The translations under genes and the position numbers were made by a program. Source: Reticulascus tulasneorum (taxonomy: Eukaryota; Ascomycota; Sordariomycetes; Glomerellales; Reticulascaceae). From it: DNA of 64,000 nt. The number at the start of each line of letters is the position of its first letter. Positions within the stretch are counted from its first letter, which is position 1. Under the pieces are notes generated by a model. It did not search any database. It was not told where the DNA came from and saw nothing but the letters and a program-made list of their open reading frames with translations. Below are positions 62,001 to 64,000 of the stretch, piece by piece. The stretch is taken from assembly GCA_001557505.1 (NCBI GenBank), contig LSAX01000012.1:372001-436000 (forward strand), in the 5' to 3' direction.

Positions 62001-64000
62001 TTTGCGCTCCATTCCCAGCAAGATCTAGGAAAGATCCAGTTGGACGGCATCACAGGAGAGCGCATACCAGGGACAATATCGACGCGGTTCGATGTTGAGT
62101 TTCACTTGTTCCAGGAGGCCGGAATGCTGGTGGGCAGTATTTTCTTTGCCGCCGACTTATTCGACTCTTCCACTATCGATGGTGTTGCCACTGTCTTCCA
62201 GGAGGTCCTACGCCGGGGTCTCGACCAGCCTCAGATGCCCATTGCAGTTCTACCGCTCACAGATGGACTGACCGACCTTCAAAACAGAGGCTTGCTTGAC
62301 ATCGAGCGGACTGACTATCCTCGAGATTCGAGCGTGATTGACGTCTTCCGCAAACAGGTAGCCGTTTGTCCAGATGCAACGGCCGTCGTCGACCCGTCCT
62401 CGCGCATTACCTATAAGCAGCTAGACCAACAATCAGACGAGGTCTCTGCCTGGCTCCGCCAGCGGAAGATGGCGGCTGAGACGCTGGTTGTAGTGCTTGC
62501 ACCGAGGTCGTGCCAGACGGTCGTCGCCTTTTTTGGCATCCTTAAGGCGAACCTTGCTTACCTTCCGCTCGATGTCAACCTGCCCGCGGCCCGCATCGAA
62601 GCTATTCTATCTGTCGTCTCAGGACGGAAGCTAATATTACTTGGTCTAGATGTGCCTACTCCGGATATTAGTCTTGAAGAGGTGGATCTGGTTCGGATCA
62701 GCGACACCCTTGGCTACTACAGACCCGAGGACGACATGAGGACCGGCGTTGGACCGTCAGCAACAAGCCTGGCTTATGTTATTTATACCTCCGGGTCCAC
62801 AGGCAAGCCCAAGGGCGTTATGGTGGAACACCGCGGTATTCTCCGACTGGTTATGAACAGCAACGTGGTGTCGAAGTTGCCTCAGGGAGTGTGCATGTCA
62901 CACTTGACGAACCTTGCCTTTGACGTATCAATGTGGGAGATATACGCAGCACTTCTAAATGGGGGAACGCTGATCTGTATCGACTACTTCACCTCCTTAG
63001 ACAGCAAAACTCTCGGAGCTTTATTTGTAAAGGAACAAATTCGCGCCGCCATGCTTCCGCCTGCGCTGCTCAAGCAGTTCTTGGCCGATACCCCTTCGAC
63101 AATCGAAGCGCTGGACGTCCTTTTCGTCGCCGGCGATCGGTTCGATAGTCGCGATGCGGTTCATGCACAAGCTCTTGTCGGCAGTGGTATCTATAACGCC
63201 TATGGTCCGACGGAGAACAGTATCTTGAGCACTATCTACAACGTCGGCGAGCAGGAATCATTTGTGAACGGAGTTCCGATCGGCCGGGCCGTCAGTAACT
63301 CCGGAGCATATATCATGGATCCGAATCAACAGTTGGTTTCTTTCGGTGTGATGGGAGAACTAGTCGTCACCGGAGACGGTCTGGCGCGAGGGTACACTGA
63401 TCCAACATTGAACCAGGACCGCTTCGTGTACGTGACCATCAATGGAGAATCCATAAGGGCATACCGAACTGGAGACCGGGCGCGCTATCGACCAACAGAC
63501 GGCCATATCGAATTCTTTGGCCGGATGGACCAACAGATCAAGATCCGCGGCCACCGAATCGAGCCGGCCGAGGTAGAGCACGCCATTCTCAGCCATGAAA
63601 TCGTTCGCGACGCCGCGGTTGTCGTGCAGGCACACGACGGCCAGGAGCCGGAGATGGTCGGATTCATTACCGCCCAGGGTGACAACAACACAACCATCCA
63701 CCAGGACGAGGTCACCACCCAGGTGGAAGGTTGGGGAAACCATTTTGAGGCATCTACATATGCAGAAATCAACACCATTGACCGTTCTACGGTCGGCAGC
63801 GACTTCATGGGCTGGACGTCGATGTATGACGGGAAGGCAATTGACAAGGCCGAGATGCAAGAATGGCTCGACGACACTATACAGACGCTCCTAGACGGCC
63901 AAGCACCTGGTCACGTCTTTGAAATAGGCACCGGTACCGGCATGGTTCTATTCAATCTTGGCAAAGCTGCAGGTCTCGAGAGCTATGTTGGGTTGGAGCC
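28743..64000 (+). CDS. Giant N-methylating NRPS, cyclosporin synthetase-like, truncated by the right edge
   Basis: One frame stays open from ATG 28743 to the edge: 11,752 full codons, no intron. The ATG has an AACATGG context and an in-frame stop at 28713 upstream. The catalytic motifs located in modules 1-8, the C9 motif and the final codons at the edge are all in this frame, so I see no frameshift. Domain order: C*-A-T, C-A-T, four times C-A(MT)-T, C-A-T, C-A(MT)-T, C-A(MT)... The MT domains lie between A8 and A9 of their A domains, as in enniatin and cyclosporin synthetases. Carrier Ser residues are at 1050, 2131, 3626, 5121, 6616, 8111, 9191 and 10685. There is no epimerase domain, and no thioesterase within the window. 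It should activate, N-methylate and join hydrophobic residues into a long peptide. Release, probably by a terminal condensation domain, would lie outside. Confidence 0.95.
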   Translation, partial: MVSPNKMVGLGQDFATTVSSAPGNTDKNGDTIYMQAIRHFGLDPGKIENILLCTPFQRDVIDCAANDKRRGVGHTVYEIPEHVDIERLATAWKEVVRQTPTLRTCTFTSESGDYFQVVLLKSFTWTHVAGQDIDEAVIEREAAAAVTGAWCNRYAVVENPSTKQRLLIWTFSHALLDSAFQERILQKVLTAYSGKDIRRSLGTEVLADPLSRGPEIAAQFWQQQFDGLNASVFPPLPSYLTTPHPNTLAETRISYPGPAQQEWTNTVICRAALAVLLARYTHATEALFGVIEERPPLFEGQEHPIDGPTKIVVPNRVLCDHQQSGSDIMQGIIAQDTAIRDFEHTGLHGIRRTGDNGSAACGFQTVLVVTAGDSPRTSSSRLHRPLTVLDKFVPCTDRALLLNCQMFDDSALLLARYDPSVIDAYQMARFLRQLGYLIKQFQSHMVNLPIQELDFVTQDDRAEIENWNSGLLQTREVCIHDLISQRAVDKPLKNAVFAWDGEWTYAELDDLSSRLASHIQSLDWERGQAVPLCFEKSKWVVIGMLAVLKAGRAFTLIDPSNPPARIAQICQQTSATVALTSKLQFEVMCTVVAQCIVVDAELLQSLSPDDSHFSPIAKPQDLAYILFTSGSTGEPKGGMMEHRAFASCSLEYGPALSINSHTRALQFASYAYAACLVEILTTLMHGGCVCIPSENDRMNNIPGFINSAGVNWAAFTPSFVRAMQPESIRGLKTLVAGGEPISAEMRDAWAARVRLLFAYGQSESSAVCSVVRVNPDSKDLSNIGHAVGARIWITDPSEPDQLVPIGCIGELMIESPGIARGYLGGALKDNSPFLAVAPAWHPARQRQDSVNFYRTGDLGYYRSDGTVVYVGRGDSQVKIRGQRVELGEVEAHLRQQLPSDTRPLVEAVRWPERSNNTVLIAFLIESFSNGKYNPSEIPTMDGYVLKEDIADHINVKLQQAVPQFFIPSYYIGITDVPTTTTGKTDRRKLRSIATRLLDEANQKTKARNGVRLASSSSEESKLKELWFRSLNLDPDSNSAGASFFELGGDSIAAIRLVNMARLSGMIINITDIFRNPTVAGLVDVIGRGSTGHHPISPTQHGGPVEQSYAQGRLWFLDQLKLDASGYLIPLASRMHGPLHVDALAAALFALEQRHEILRTTFAEQDDVGVQIVHPSRPKPLRIIDVSAEWNGSYIEPLKQEQTTPFDLSSEPGWRVSLLRLGDNDHILSIVMHHIISDGWSIDVLRQELDQFYADAVHGHDPLSRVSPLPIQYRDFAVWQKQAEQVAEHERQLEYWKTQLADSSPAEILSDRPRPAILSGSAGLVQLAIEGAVYDGLQAFCRTHQTTPFAVLLAAFRATHYRLTGVEDATIGTPVANRNRPELENMIGFFVNTQCMRITVEQNDTFESLVQQVRSTTTAAFAHQDVPFERIVSALVPGSRDTSRNPLVQLMFALHSQQDLGKIQLDGIIGEPVPGAVSTRFDIEFHVFQEAGRLVGNIFFATDLFEVKTINSMVSIFEEVLGQGLVKPEIPIAVLPFTHTVPNLRSAGLLDIERTNYPRDSSVVDVFRTQVAGCPDATAVTDGSSRLTYAQLDRQSDEVASWLRQRNMAAETLVGVLAPRSCQTIVAFFGILKANLAYLPLDVNVPIARMEAILSAVAGRKVILLGTGVPTPELQLADVELVRIDDTQGHYDPDESMNAGVGPSATSLAYVIFTSGSTGTPKGVMVEHRSIVRLVKESNVVSKLSQAVPVAHLSNVAFDAATWEIYMPLLNGGTVVCIDYFTVLDRKELQALFLQEQIRAAMLPPALLKQCLADTPSMIESLDILFVAGDRFDSRDAVHAQSLVGTGVYNAYGPTENAILSTIYNVGEQESYVNGVPIGRAVSNSGAYIMDLNQQLVPLGVMGELVVTGDGLARGYTDPTLDQDRFVHVAIKGESVRAYRTGDRARYRPTDGHIEFFGRMDQQIKIRGHRIEPAEIEHAMLRHDIVHDAAVVVRVRDGQEPEMVGFIETRGHGYIGQDWATDDGTTRHLENGEEQSAARSENEIRRSLQILFPSYMVPERIVILDRMPLNANGKVDRRALSKQAETVRKTKSSSIHVAPRNEVEAALCEVFADVLGANVGITDNFFDLGGHSLMATKLAARISRRLDTHVSVKDVFDQPVLADLAATIRRGSTPHSPIPATKYGGPVEQSFAQGRLWFLDQLNLDAAWYLMPLATRMLGSLHVDALTAALFALEQRHETLRTTFAELNGTGMQIIHPSHLKPLRVIDVSAEWNGSYIEPLKQEQTTPFDLSSEPGWRVSLLRLGDDDHILSIVMHHIISDGWSIDVLRQELDQFYADAVHGNDPLSRVSPLPIQYRDFAVWQKQAEQVMEHERQLEYWKTQLADSSPAEILGDRPRPAILSGHAGLVQLAIEGAVYDRLQAFCRTHQTTPFAVLLAAFRAAHYRLTGVEDATIGTPIANRNRPELENIVGFFVNTQCMRITVDHEDTFESLVQQVRSTTTAAFAHQDVPFERIVSALVPGSRDTSRNPLVQLMFALHSQKNLGKVQLDGIVGEPVPGAVSTRFDIEFHLFQEAGRLVGRVLFATDLFEAKTIHNMITIFEEVLVQGLDMPQIPIAVLPLTDSITDLHDMGLLDIERTNYPRDSSVVDVFRKQVAACPDATAVTDASSRLTYAQLDRQSDEVASWLRQRNMAAETLVGVLAPRSCQTVVAFFGILKANLAYLPLDVNVPAARIEAILSIVAGRKLILLGDDVPLLDVSLDKVELVRIGDTIGHHSPDERISAGIRPSATSLAYVVFTSGSTGRPKGVMVEHRAILRLVKQTNLISQLEVAVCVAHMANLAFDATTWEIYAPLLNGGTVVCIDYMTVLDPDSLALTFSTERIRAAFFSTALLKQCLDATPSAISGLELLFAGGERMRTQDSLKARQLVRGTFCHVYGPTENTTFSTLFRMHAEERCVNGVPIGRAVSNSGAYVMDPKQQLVSLGVMGELVVTGDGLARGYTDPILDQDRFVQVNINGESVRAYRTGDRARHRPADGHIEFFGRMDQQIKIRGHRIEPAEVEHAMLSHDIVRDAAVVIRLQDGQDPEMVGFVTAQGESSTTNGHDEVASQVEGWGDHFETTTYADINDIDRSAVGSDFMGWTSMYDGKAIDKAEMQEWLDDTMQTLLDGRAPGHVFEIGTGTGMVLFNLGKAAGLESYIGLEPSRSATAFANNMVKSNRNLAGRVEIHVGTATDISQLEGLCPDLVVLNSVVQYFPTPEYLLEVIDTLTQLPGVKRLFFGDIRSHATNRDFLASRALHSLGRDVNKESVRRKMAEMEEREEELLVDPAFFTGLTGQLPGRISHVEILPKKMRATNELSSYRYAAVVYVGSPQEDAQPLRTIDAKSWIDFEGTRMDRHDLLRLLQSSPDAVAVPVGNIPYSKTILERCVVESLEDDNVNESGQDSIDGIAWLSSIRSKSNRYGSLSATDLVQVAEEAGFNVEISWARQRSQHGALDAVFHHYPPVRDGARVLLQFPTDHGRASFARTNRPLQRLKSRRVEAQILERLQAFLPSYMIPGKIVVLDKMPINANGKVDRKELARKAKAVPKTKSVSIRVAPRNDIEIALCEEFVDVLGVDVGITDNFFDLGGHSLMATKLAARISRRLDTRVSVKNIFDQPVLADLADTIQQGSTPHSSIPVAKYNRPVEQSFAQGRLWFLDQLNLGASWYLMPLAARIRGSLHIDALSIALFALEQRHETLRTTFAEQDGVGMQIIHPSRTKPLKVIDVSAEWNGSYIEPLEQEQTTPFDLSFEPGWRVSLLRLGDNDHILSIVMHHIISDGWSIDVLRQELDQFYADAVRGHDPLSRVSPLPIQYRDFAVWQKQAEQVAEHERQLEYWKTQLADSSPAEILSDRPRPAILSGHAGLVQLSIEGAVYDRLQAFCRTHQTTPFAVLLAAFRAAHYRLTGVEDATIGTPIANRNRPELENIVGFFVNTQCMRITVDHEDTFESLVQQVRSTTTAAFSHQDVPFERIVSALVPGSRDTSRNPLVQLMFALHSQRDLGKIQLDGIVGEPVSGAASTRFDVEFHIFQEAGRLAGNVFFATDLFEVKTINSMVSIFEEVLGQGLDKPEIPIAVLPFTHAISHLHSAGLLDIEKTNYPRDSSVVDVFRTQVAACPDATAVTDGSSRLTYAQLDRQSDEVASWLRQQNMAAETLVGVLAPRSCQTIVTFLGILKANLAYLPFDLNVPIARIEAILSVVSGRKLILLGPEVPMPNIQLPKVELVRIGDTLGHCRQEDSIKSAIRPLATSLAYVIFTSGSTGIPKGVMVEHRSIVRLVKESNVVSKLSQAVPVAHLSNVAFDAATWEIYMPLLNGGTVVCIDYFTVLDRKELQALFLQEQIRAAMLPPALLKQCLVDTPSMIESLDILFVAGDRFDSRDAVHAQSLVGTGVYNAYGPTENAILSTIYNVGKQESYVNGVPIGRAVSNSGAYIMDLNQQLVPLGVMGELVVAGDGLARGYTDPTLDQDRFVHVAIKGESVRAYRTGDRARYRPTDGDIEFFGRMDQQIKIRGHRIEPGEVEHTMLSQDIVRDAAVVVQVQDDQDPEMVGFVATQGDGSTTNGHDEVINQVEGWEDHFETTTYADINTIDRSAVGSDFMGWTSMYDGKAIDKAEMQEWLDDTIQTLLDGRAPGHVFEIGTGTGMVLFNLGKATGLESYVGLEPSRSATAFANNMVKSNPNLAGRAEIHVGTATDISQLEGLCPDLVVLNSVVQYFPTPEYLLEVIDTLTQLPGVKRLFFGDIRSHATNRDFLASRALHSLGRDVNKESVRRKMAEMEEREEELLVDPAFFTGLTGQLPGRISHVEILPKKMRATNELSSYRYAAVVYVGSPQEDAQPLRTVDAKSWIDFEGTRMDRHELLHLLQNSPDAVAVPVGNIPYSKTILERCVVESLEDDNVNESGQDSIDGIAWLSSIRSKSNRYGSLSATDLVQVAEEAGFNVEISWARQRSQHGALDAVFHHYPPVRDGARVLLQFPTDRMNASLTHTNRPLQRLQSRRVEAQIRERLQALLPSYMVPGKIVLLDQMPINANGKVDRKELARKAKAVPKTKPVSTRVAPRNEIEAALCEEFADVLGVDVGITDNFFDLGGHSLMATKLTARLSRRLDTRVSVKNVFDQPVLADLAATIRRGSTPHSPIPVTKYDGPVQQSFAQGRLWFLDQLNIGPSWYLMPLATRFRGPLHVDALTTALFGLEQRHETLRTTFAEQDGTGVQFIHPSRSKPLRVIDVSAEWNGSYIKPLKQEQTTPFDLSSEPGWRVSLLQLGENDHILSIVMHHIISDGWSIDVLCRELDQFYADAVRGHDPLSRMSPLPIQYRDFAVWQKQAEQVMEHERQLDYWKTQLADSSAAEILSDRPRPAIQSGHAGLVQLSIEGAVYDGLQAFCRTKQTTSFAVLLAAFRAAHYRLTGVEDATIGTPIANRNRPELENMIGFFVNTQCMRITVEQNDTFESLVQQVRSTTTAAFAHQDVPFERIVSALVPGSRDTSRNPLVQIMFALHSQQDLGKIQLDGIVGEPVAGAASTRFDLEFHVFQEAGRLVGNVFFATDLFEVKTIHSMVSIFEEVLHQGLDKPEIPIALLPFAHGVAELSNEGLLDIERTNYPRDSSVIDVFRKQVAVSPDAMAVTDVSSNLTYSQLDRQSDKVAAWLRRRNMTAETLVGVLVPRSCQAVVAFFGILKANLAYLPLDLNVPVARTEAILSVVSGQKLILLGPEVSVPDIRLPKVELVRIDDILGHYDPDETMKASVEPTATSLACVIFTSGSTGKPKGVMIEHRAILRLVKQSNIISQLKAAVCVAHMANLAFDATTWEIYAPLLNGGTVVCIDYMTVLDPTSLALTFSTKTVRAAFFSTALLKQCLDEIPSAIAGLDVLFAGGERMRPQDSIIAMQLVQDTFCHVYGPTENTTFSTLFHMRLGERCVNGVPIGRAVSNSGAYVMDPNQRLVPFGVMGELVVTGDGLARGYTDTTLNQDRFVYVNINGESVRAYRTGDRARYRPIDGHIEFFGRMDQQIKIRGHRIEPAEVEHAMLSHDIVRDAAVVIRLQDGQDPEMVGFVTTQGESSTTNGHDEVASQVEGWGDHFETTTYADINDINRSAVGSDFMGWTSMYDGKAIDKAEMQEWLDDTMQTLLDGRAPGHVFEIGTGTGMVLFNLGKAAGLESYVGLEPSRSAAVFANNMVKSNPNLAGRAEIHVGTATDISQLEGLCPDLVVLNSVVQYFPTPEYLLEVIDTLTQLPGVKRLFFGDIRSYATNRQFLAARALHSLGRDVNKESVRRKIAEMEEREEELLVDPAFFTGLTRELPGRINHVEILPKKMIATNELSSYRYTAVVYVGSPEEDAQAVHAIDAKSWIDFEGTRMDRHGLLHLLQSSPDAVAVPVGNISYSKTILERHVVDSLDDDNVNETEQGSLDGTAWLSSVRSKSERCSSLSTIDLLKLAEEAGFSIEISWARQRSQHGALDAVFHHYPPVRDGARVLLQFPTDHGSASLARTNRPLQRLQSQRVEAQIRERLQALVPSYMVPGRIIVLDQMPINTNGKVDRKELARKAKTVAKTKPVSARVAPRNEVEIALCEEFADVLGVDVGITDNFFDLGGHSLMATKLAARISRRLDTRVSVKDVFDQPVLADLAATIRRGSTPHSPIPVTKYDGPVQQSFAQGRLWFLDQLNIGASWYLMPLAARMRGPLHVDALTTALFGLEQRHETLRTTFAELNGTGMQIIHPSHPKPLRVIDVSAEWNGSYIEPLKHEQTTPFDLSSEPGWRVSLLRLGDDDHILSIVMHHIISDGWSIDVLRQELDHFYADAVRGHDPLSRMSPLPIQYRDFAVWQKQAEQVTEHERQLEYWKAQLEDSSPAEILSDRQRPPISSGLAGVVPLAIEGPVNKRLEAFCRAHQTTSFVVLLAAFRAAHYRLTGVEDATIGTPIANRNRPELENMVGFFVNTQCMRITIDHEDTFESLVQQVRSTTTAAFAHQDVPFERIVSALVPGSRDASRNPLVQIMFALHSQQDLGKIQLDGIAGERIPGTVSTRFDVEFHLFQEAGMLVGNILFAEDLFEAATIHGVAAVFLEVLRRGLDQPQMSIAVLPLTDRITDLNKMGLFDIETTNYPRDSSVVDVFRQQVALCPDATAVIDMSSSLTYTQLDRQSDEVASWLRRRKMAAETLIGVIAPRSCQTIVAFFGILKANLAYLPLDVSLPAARIEAILSVVSGQKLILLGADAPPPDIQLLDLELVRIGDTLGYYCSEDSMGVGVGPSATSLAYVIFTSGSTGKPKGVMIEHRSVLRLVKDSNVVSKLPEKVRMAHLTNLAFDVSMWEIYAALLNGGTLVCVDYFTSLDGKALEALFLRERICAAMLPPALLKQLLVDKPSAIKTLDVLFVAGDRFNSHDAIYAQTLVGTGVYNAYGPTENAILSTVYNIGDHESFVNGVPIGRAVSNSGAYIMDPNQRLVSLGVMGELVVTGDGLARGYTDPTLDQGRFVYVNINGEPVRAYRTGDRARYRSTDGHIEFFGRMDQQIKIRGHRIEPAEVEHAMLSHNIVRDVAVVVRFEDGQDPEMVGFVTAQVDSSTTNGHDEVASQVEGWGDHFETTTYADINTIDRSAVGSDFMGWTSMYDGKVIDKAEMQEWLDDTIQTLLDGRAPGHVFEIGTGTGMVLFNLGKAAGLESYVGLEPSRSAAVFATNMVKSNPNLAGRAEIHIGTATDISQLEGLRPDLVVLNSVVQYFPTPEYLVEVVNKLTRLPGIKRLFFGDIRSHATNRQFLASRALHSLGRDVSKESVRRKIAEMEEREEELLVDPAFFTGLARELPGRISHVEILPKKMIATNELSSYRYTAVVHVGNLEDDTESAHMIDAKSWIDFEGTRMDRHGLLHLLQSSPDAVAVPVGNIPYSKTILERYAVESLDDDSINETGQDSLDGIAWLSSVRSKSERCASLSATDLVQLAEDAGFSVEISCARQRSQHGALDAVFHHYPPVHDGARVLLQFPTDHGSASLARTNRPLQRLQSRRVEAQIRERLQALVPSYMVPGRIIVLDQMPINTNGKVDRKELARKAKTVAKTKPISTRVVPRNEIEITLCEEFADVLGVDVGITDNFFDLGGHSLMATKLAARISRRLDTRVSVKDVFDQPVLADLAATIRRGSTPHSPISVTKYDGPVQQSFAQGRLWFLDQLNIGPSWYLMPLAARMCGPLHVDALSTALFALEWRHETLRTTFAEQDGVGVQIIHPSRMKPLRVIDVSAEWNGSYIEPLKQEQTTPFDLSSEPGWRVSLLRLGDNDHILSIVMHHIISDGWSIDLLRRELDHFYADAVRGHDPLSRVSPLPIQYRDFAVWQKQAEQVTEHERQLEYWKTQLADSSPAEILSDRPRPAIHSGRAGVAQLTIKGAVYDRLQAFCRTHQTTSFAVLLTAFRAAHYRLTGVEDATIGTPIANRNRPELENMVGFFVNTQCMRITIDHEDTFESLIQQVKSTTTAAFAHQDVPFERIVSALVPGSRDTSRNPLVQIMFALHSQKDLGAFQLDGLVGERVPGTVSTRFDVEFHLLPEAGGLLGNILFAEDLFEASTIDGVATVFQEVLRRGLSQPEIPIQVLLLTDGLAKLHSMGVLDIERTDYPRDSSVVDVFRKQVAVCPDATAVTDASSRLTYAQLDRQSDEVASWLRQRKMEAETLVGVLAPRSCQTVVAFFGILKANLAYLPLDFTVPTARIEAILSGILGRKLILLGADVPPPDIQLADVELVRIGDTLGYYSPENNMSVSVEPSANSLAYVIFTSGSTGKPKGVMIEHRAILRLVKDSNVVSMLPQTVRMAHLTNLAFDVSVWEVLAAILNGGTLVCIDLFTTMDSKALHTAFVREQVQAAMLPPALLKQCLAYIPDALKTLKALFTAGDRLDGRDAIQAQARVQGGVYNAYGPSETHICTIYKVGEQESFVNGVPIGRAASNSGAYVMDPDQQLVPLGVMGELVVTGDGLARGYIDPTLEQDRFVHVTINGESVRAYRTGDRVRYRPKDGFIEFFGRMDQQIKIRGHRIEPAEVEHAMLSHNIVRDAAVVVRTQDGQEPEMVGFVETTDEGSVQNGWATDDATDDLGDWKEQCSIRSEKAIRSFLQGLLPGYMVPERIVILDQMPINANGKVDRNKLARKAKTVAKTKPVSTRVAPRNEIEVVLCEEFADVLGVDVGITDSFFDLGGHSLMATKLAARISRRLDIQVSVKDVFDRPVLADLAATISRGSSPHSPIPVTKYNGPIGQSFAQGRLWFLDQLNIGASWYLMPLAARMRGPLHIDALSTALFALEQRHETLRTTFAEQDGTGVQIIHPSRPKPLRVIDVSAEWNGSYVEPLEQEQTTPFDLSSEPGWRVSLLRLGDDDHILSIVMHHIISDGWSIDVLRQELDHFYADAVRGHDPLSRVSPLPIQYRDFAVWQKQAKQVAEHQRQLEYWTAQLADSSPAELLSDRPRPAILSGHAGVAQLAIEGAVYHRLRTFCRIYRTTSFTVLLAAFRAAHYRLTGVEDATIGTPIANRNRPELENMVGFFVNTQCMRITVEHNDTFESLVQQVRSTTTAAFAHQDVPFERIVSALVPGSRDTSRNPVVQIMFALHSQKDLGKVQLDGIAGEPVPGAVSTRFDVEFHLFQEAGRLVGSVLFATDLFEAKTIHSMIAIFEEILFHGLDKPQMTIAVLPLTEGVTDIHNIGLLDIERTDYPRDSSVIDVFRKQVALCPDATAVIDRFSRITYKQLDQQSDKVASWLRQRKMAAETLVGVLAPRSCQTVVAFFGILKANLAYLPLDVNVPAAHIEAVLSGLAGRKLILVGSGVPAPDIQLPNVELVQIEYTLGHSSLDDGQSACVEPSAISLAYVIFTSGSTGKPKGVMVDHRAILRLVKESNLISQSKAAVCVAHMANLAFDATTWEIYAPLLNGGTVVCIDYMTVVDPASLALTFSTETVRAAFFSTALLKQCLDEIPSAIAGLDVLFAGGERMRPQDSMKARQLVRDVFCHVYGPTENTTFSTVFPMLEEERCVNGVPIGRAVSNSGAYIMDPNQQLVSFGVMGELVVTGDGLARGYTDPTLNQDRFVYVTINGESVRAYRTGDRARHRPTDGHIEFFGRMDQQIKIRGHRIEPAEVEHAMLSHDIVRDAAVIVQVQDGQEPEMVGFVTAQGDIHTIRHDEVTTQIEGWGDHFETTTYAEINAIDRSTVGSDFMGWTSMYDGKAIDKAEMQEWLDDTLQTLLDGQAPGHVFEIGTGTGMVLFNLGKAAGLESYVGLEPSQSAAVFATNMVKSIPNLAGRAEIHVGTATDTSQLEGLRPDLVVLNSVVQYFPTPEYLVEVIDTLTRLPGVKRLFFGDIRSYATNRDFLASRALHSLGRDLNKESIRRKMIEMEEREEELLVDPAFFTGLTRQLPGRISHVEILPKKMRATNELSSYRYAAVVYMNSPEEDAQPVHTIDAKSWIDFEGTRMDRHDLLRLLQSSPDAVVVPVGNIPYSKTILERYVVDSLDDENINETGQESLDGTPWLSSIRSDSNRYGSLSAADLVQVAKDAGFSVEISWARQRSQHGALDAVFHHYPPVRDGARVLLQFPTDHGSASLAHTNRPLQRLQSRRVEAQIRERLQALLPSYMVPGKIVVLEQMPINANGKIDRKELARKAKTVPKNKPLSKRVAPRNDIEIALCEEFADVLGVDVGITDNFFDLGGHSLMATKLAARISRRLDTRVSVKDVFDQPVLADLAATIRRGSTPHRPIPVTKYDGPVEQSFAQGRLWFLDQLNIGASWYLMPLAARMRGPLHIDALSTALFALEQRHETLRTTFIEQDGTGMQIIHPSHMKRLRVIDVSTEWNGSYSEPLKQEQTTPFDLASEPGWRVSLLRLGENDHILSIVMHHIISDGWSIDVLRQELDHFYADAVRGHDPLSRVSPLPIQYRDFAVWQKQAEQVAEHQRQLEYWTAQLADSSPAELLSDRPRPMILSGHAGTVQLAIEGALYSRLQAFCHTHQTTSFTVLLAAFRAAHYRLTGAEDATIGTPIANRNRPELENMVGFFVNTQCMRITVEHDDTFESLVQQVRSTTTAAFAHQDVPFERIVSALVPGSRDTSRNPLVQIMFALHSQQDLGKIQLDGITGERIPGTISTRFDVEFHLFQEAGMLVGSIFFAADLFDSSTIDGVATVFQEVLRRGLDQPQMPIAVLPLTDGLTDLQNRGLLDIERTDYPRDSSVIDVFRKQVAVCPDATAVVDPSSRITYKQLDQQSDEVSAWLRQRKMAAETLVVVLAPRSCQTVVAFFGILKANLAYLPLDVNLPAARIEAILSVVSGRKLILLGLDVPTPDISLEEVDLVRISDTLGYYRPEDDMRTGVGPSATSLAYVIYTSGSTGKPKGVMVEHRGILRLVMNSNVVSKLPQGVCMSHLTNLAFDVSMWEIYAALLNGGTLICIDYFTSLDSKTLGALFVKEQIRAAMLPPALLKQFLADTPSTIEALDVLFVAGDRFDSRDAVHAQALVGSGIYNAYGPTENSILSTIYNVGEQESFVNGVPIGRAVSNSGAYIMDPNQQLVSFGVMGELVVTGDGLARGYTDPTLNQDRFVYVTINGESIRAYRTGDRARYRPTDGHIEFFGRMDQQIKIRGHRIEPAEVEHAILSHEIVRDAAVVVQAHDGQEPEMVGFITAQGDNNTTIHQDEVTTQVEGWGNHFEASTYAEINTIDRSTVGSDFMGWTSMYDGKAIDKAEMQEWLDDTIQTLLDGQAPGHVFEIGTGTGMVLFNLGKAAGLESYVGLE
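32040..35280 (+). other. NRPS module 2: C-A-T, predicted Val/Ile
   Basis: Residues 1100-2179. The condensation motif MHHIISDGWS is at 32433, A3 FTSGSTGTPKG near 33880, and FFDLGGHS with carrier Ser codon 35133. The code by eye is D-A-W-M-F-A-A-I-L-K, one residue from the published cyclosporin synthetase Val code as I recall it. There is no MT; instead a short acidic linker (ATDDGTTRHLENGEEQ) joins A8 to A9. Much of the A domain is nearly identical in DNA to that of module 4. Confidence 0.88.
35281..39765 (+). other. NRPS module 3: C-A(MT)-T
   Basis: Residues 2180-3674. HHIISDGWS begins near 35682, A5 VYGPTENTTF near 37550, the MT domain spans about 38040-39330, and the carrier Ser codon is 39618. 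SAM motif I FEIGTGTGMVLFNL is at about 38256. The code by eye is D-A-W-F-F-G-V-T-F-K, shared with modules 5 and 8. The substrate cannot be assigned with confidence; a branched aliphatic residue is one possibility from the DAWF start. The product unit would be N-methylated. Confidence 0.88.
39766..44250 (+). other. NRPS module 4: C-A(MT)-T, predicted N-methyl Val/Ile
   Basis: Residues 3675-5169. The condensation motif is at 40164, the MT spans about 42520-43830 with intact FEIGTGTGM, and the carrier Ser codon is 44103. The code D-A-W-M-F-A-A-I-L-K is the same as module 2. The MT half (about 42860-43720) is almost the same DNA as in module 3, so the module is a mosaic: substrate pocket like module 2, methyltransferase like module 3. 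Confidence 0.88.
44251..48735 (+). other. NRPS module 5: C-A(MT)-T
   Basis: Residues 5170-6664. The condensation motif is at 44649, the MT spans about 47000-48320, and the carrier Ser codon is 48588. The code D-A-W-F-F-G-V-T-F-K matches modules 3 and 8. The A2-A3 region has ACVIFTSGSTGKPKG. The MT SAM motif is intact. Confidence 0.88.
48736..53220 (+). other. NRPS module 6: C-A(MT)-T, predicted N-methyl aliphatic residue
   Basis: Residues 6665-8159. The condensation motif is at 49134, the MT spans about 51490-52800, and the carrier Ser codon is 53073. The A4 segment LAFDVSMWEIY gives the code D-V-W-M-F-A-A-I-L-K, shared with module 9. Val at position 236 instead of Ala separates it from modules 2 and 4. 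A larger or smaller branched aliphatic substrate such as Ile or Val is a guess. Confidence 0.86.
53221..56460 (+). other. NRPS module 7: C-A-T without methyltransferase
   Basis: Residues 8160-9239. The condensation motif is at 53619 and the carrier Ser codon at 56313. The A5 region reads AYGPSETHICTIY, one residue shorter than AYGPTENAILSTIY in modules 2 and 4. The code by eye is D-V-W-M-F-A-A-I-C-K. The A8-A9 linker (ATDDATDDLGDWKEQ) is homologous to that of module 2. In the cyclosporin pattern shifted by one, this is the position of the unmethylated Abu. Confidence 0.87.
56461..60945 (+). other. NRPS module 8: C-A(MT)-T
   Basis: Residues 9240-10734. The condensation motif is at 56859, the MT spans about 59215-60520 with FEIGTGTGM intact, and the carrier Ser codon is 60795. 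The code D-A-W-F-F-G-V-T-F-K matches modules 3 and 5. The distance from the previous carrier Ser (4482 nt) is one codon shorter than that between the other MT modules. Confidence 0.87.
60946..64000 (+). other. NRPS module 9: C-A(MT), cut by the right edge
   Basis: Residues 10735-11752. The condensation motif is at 61341; A3 is VIYTSGSTGKPKG, with Tyr where the others have Phe. The code D-V-W-M-F-A-A-I-L-K matches module 6. The MT domain has begun, since EGWGN, SDFMGWTSMYDGKAIDK and FEIGTGTGMVLFNL (about 63918) are present. The rest of MT, A9-A10 and the carrier domain lie beyond the window. Confidence 0.87.
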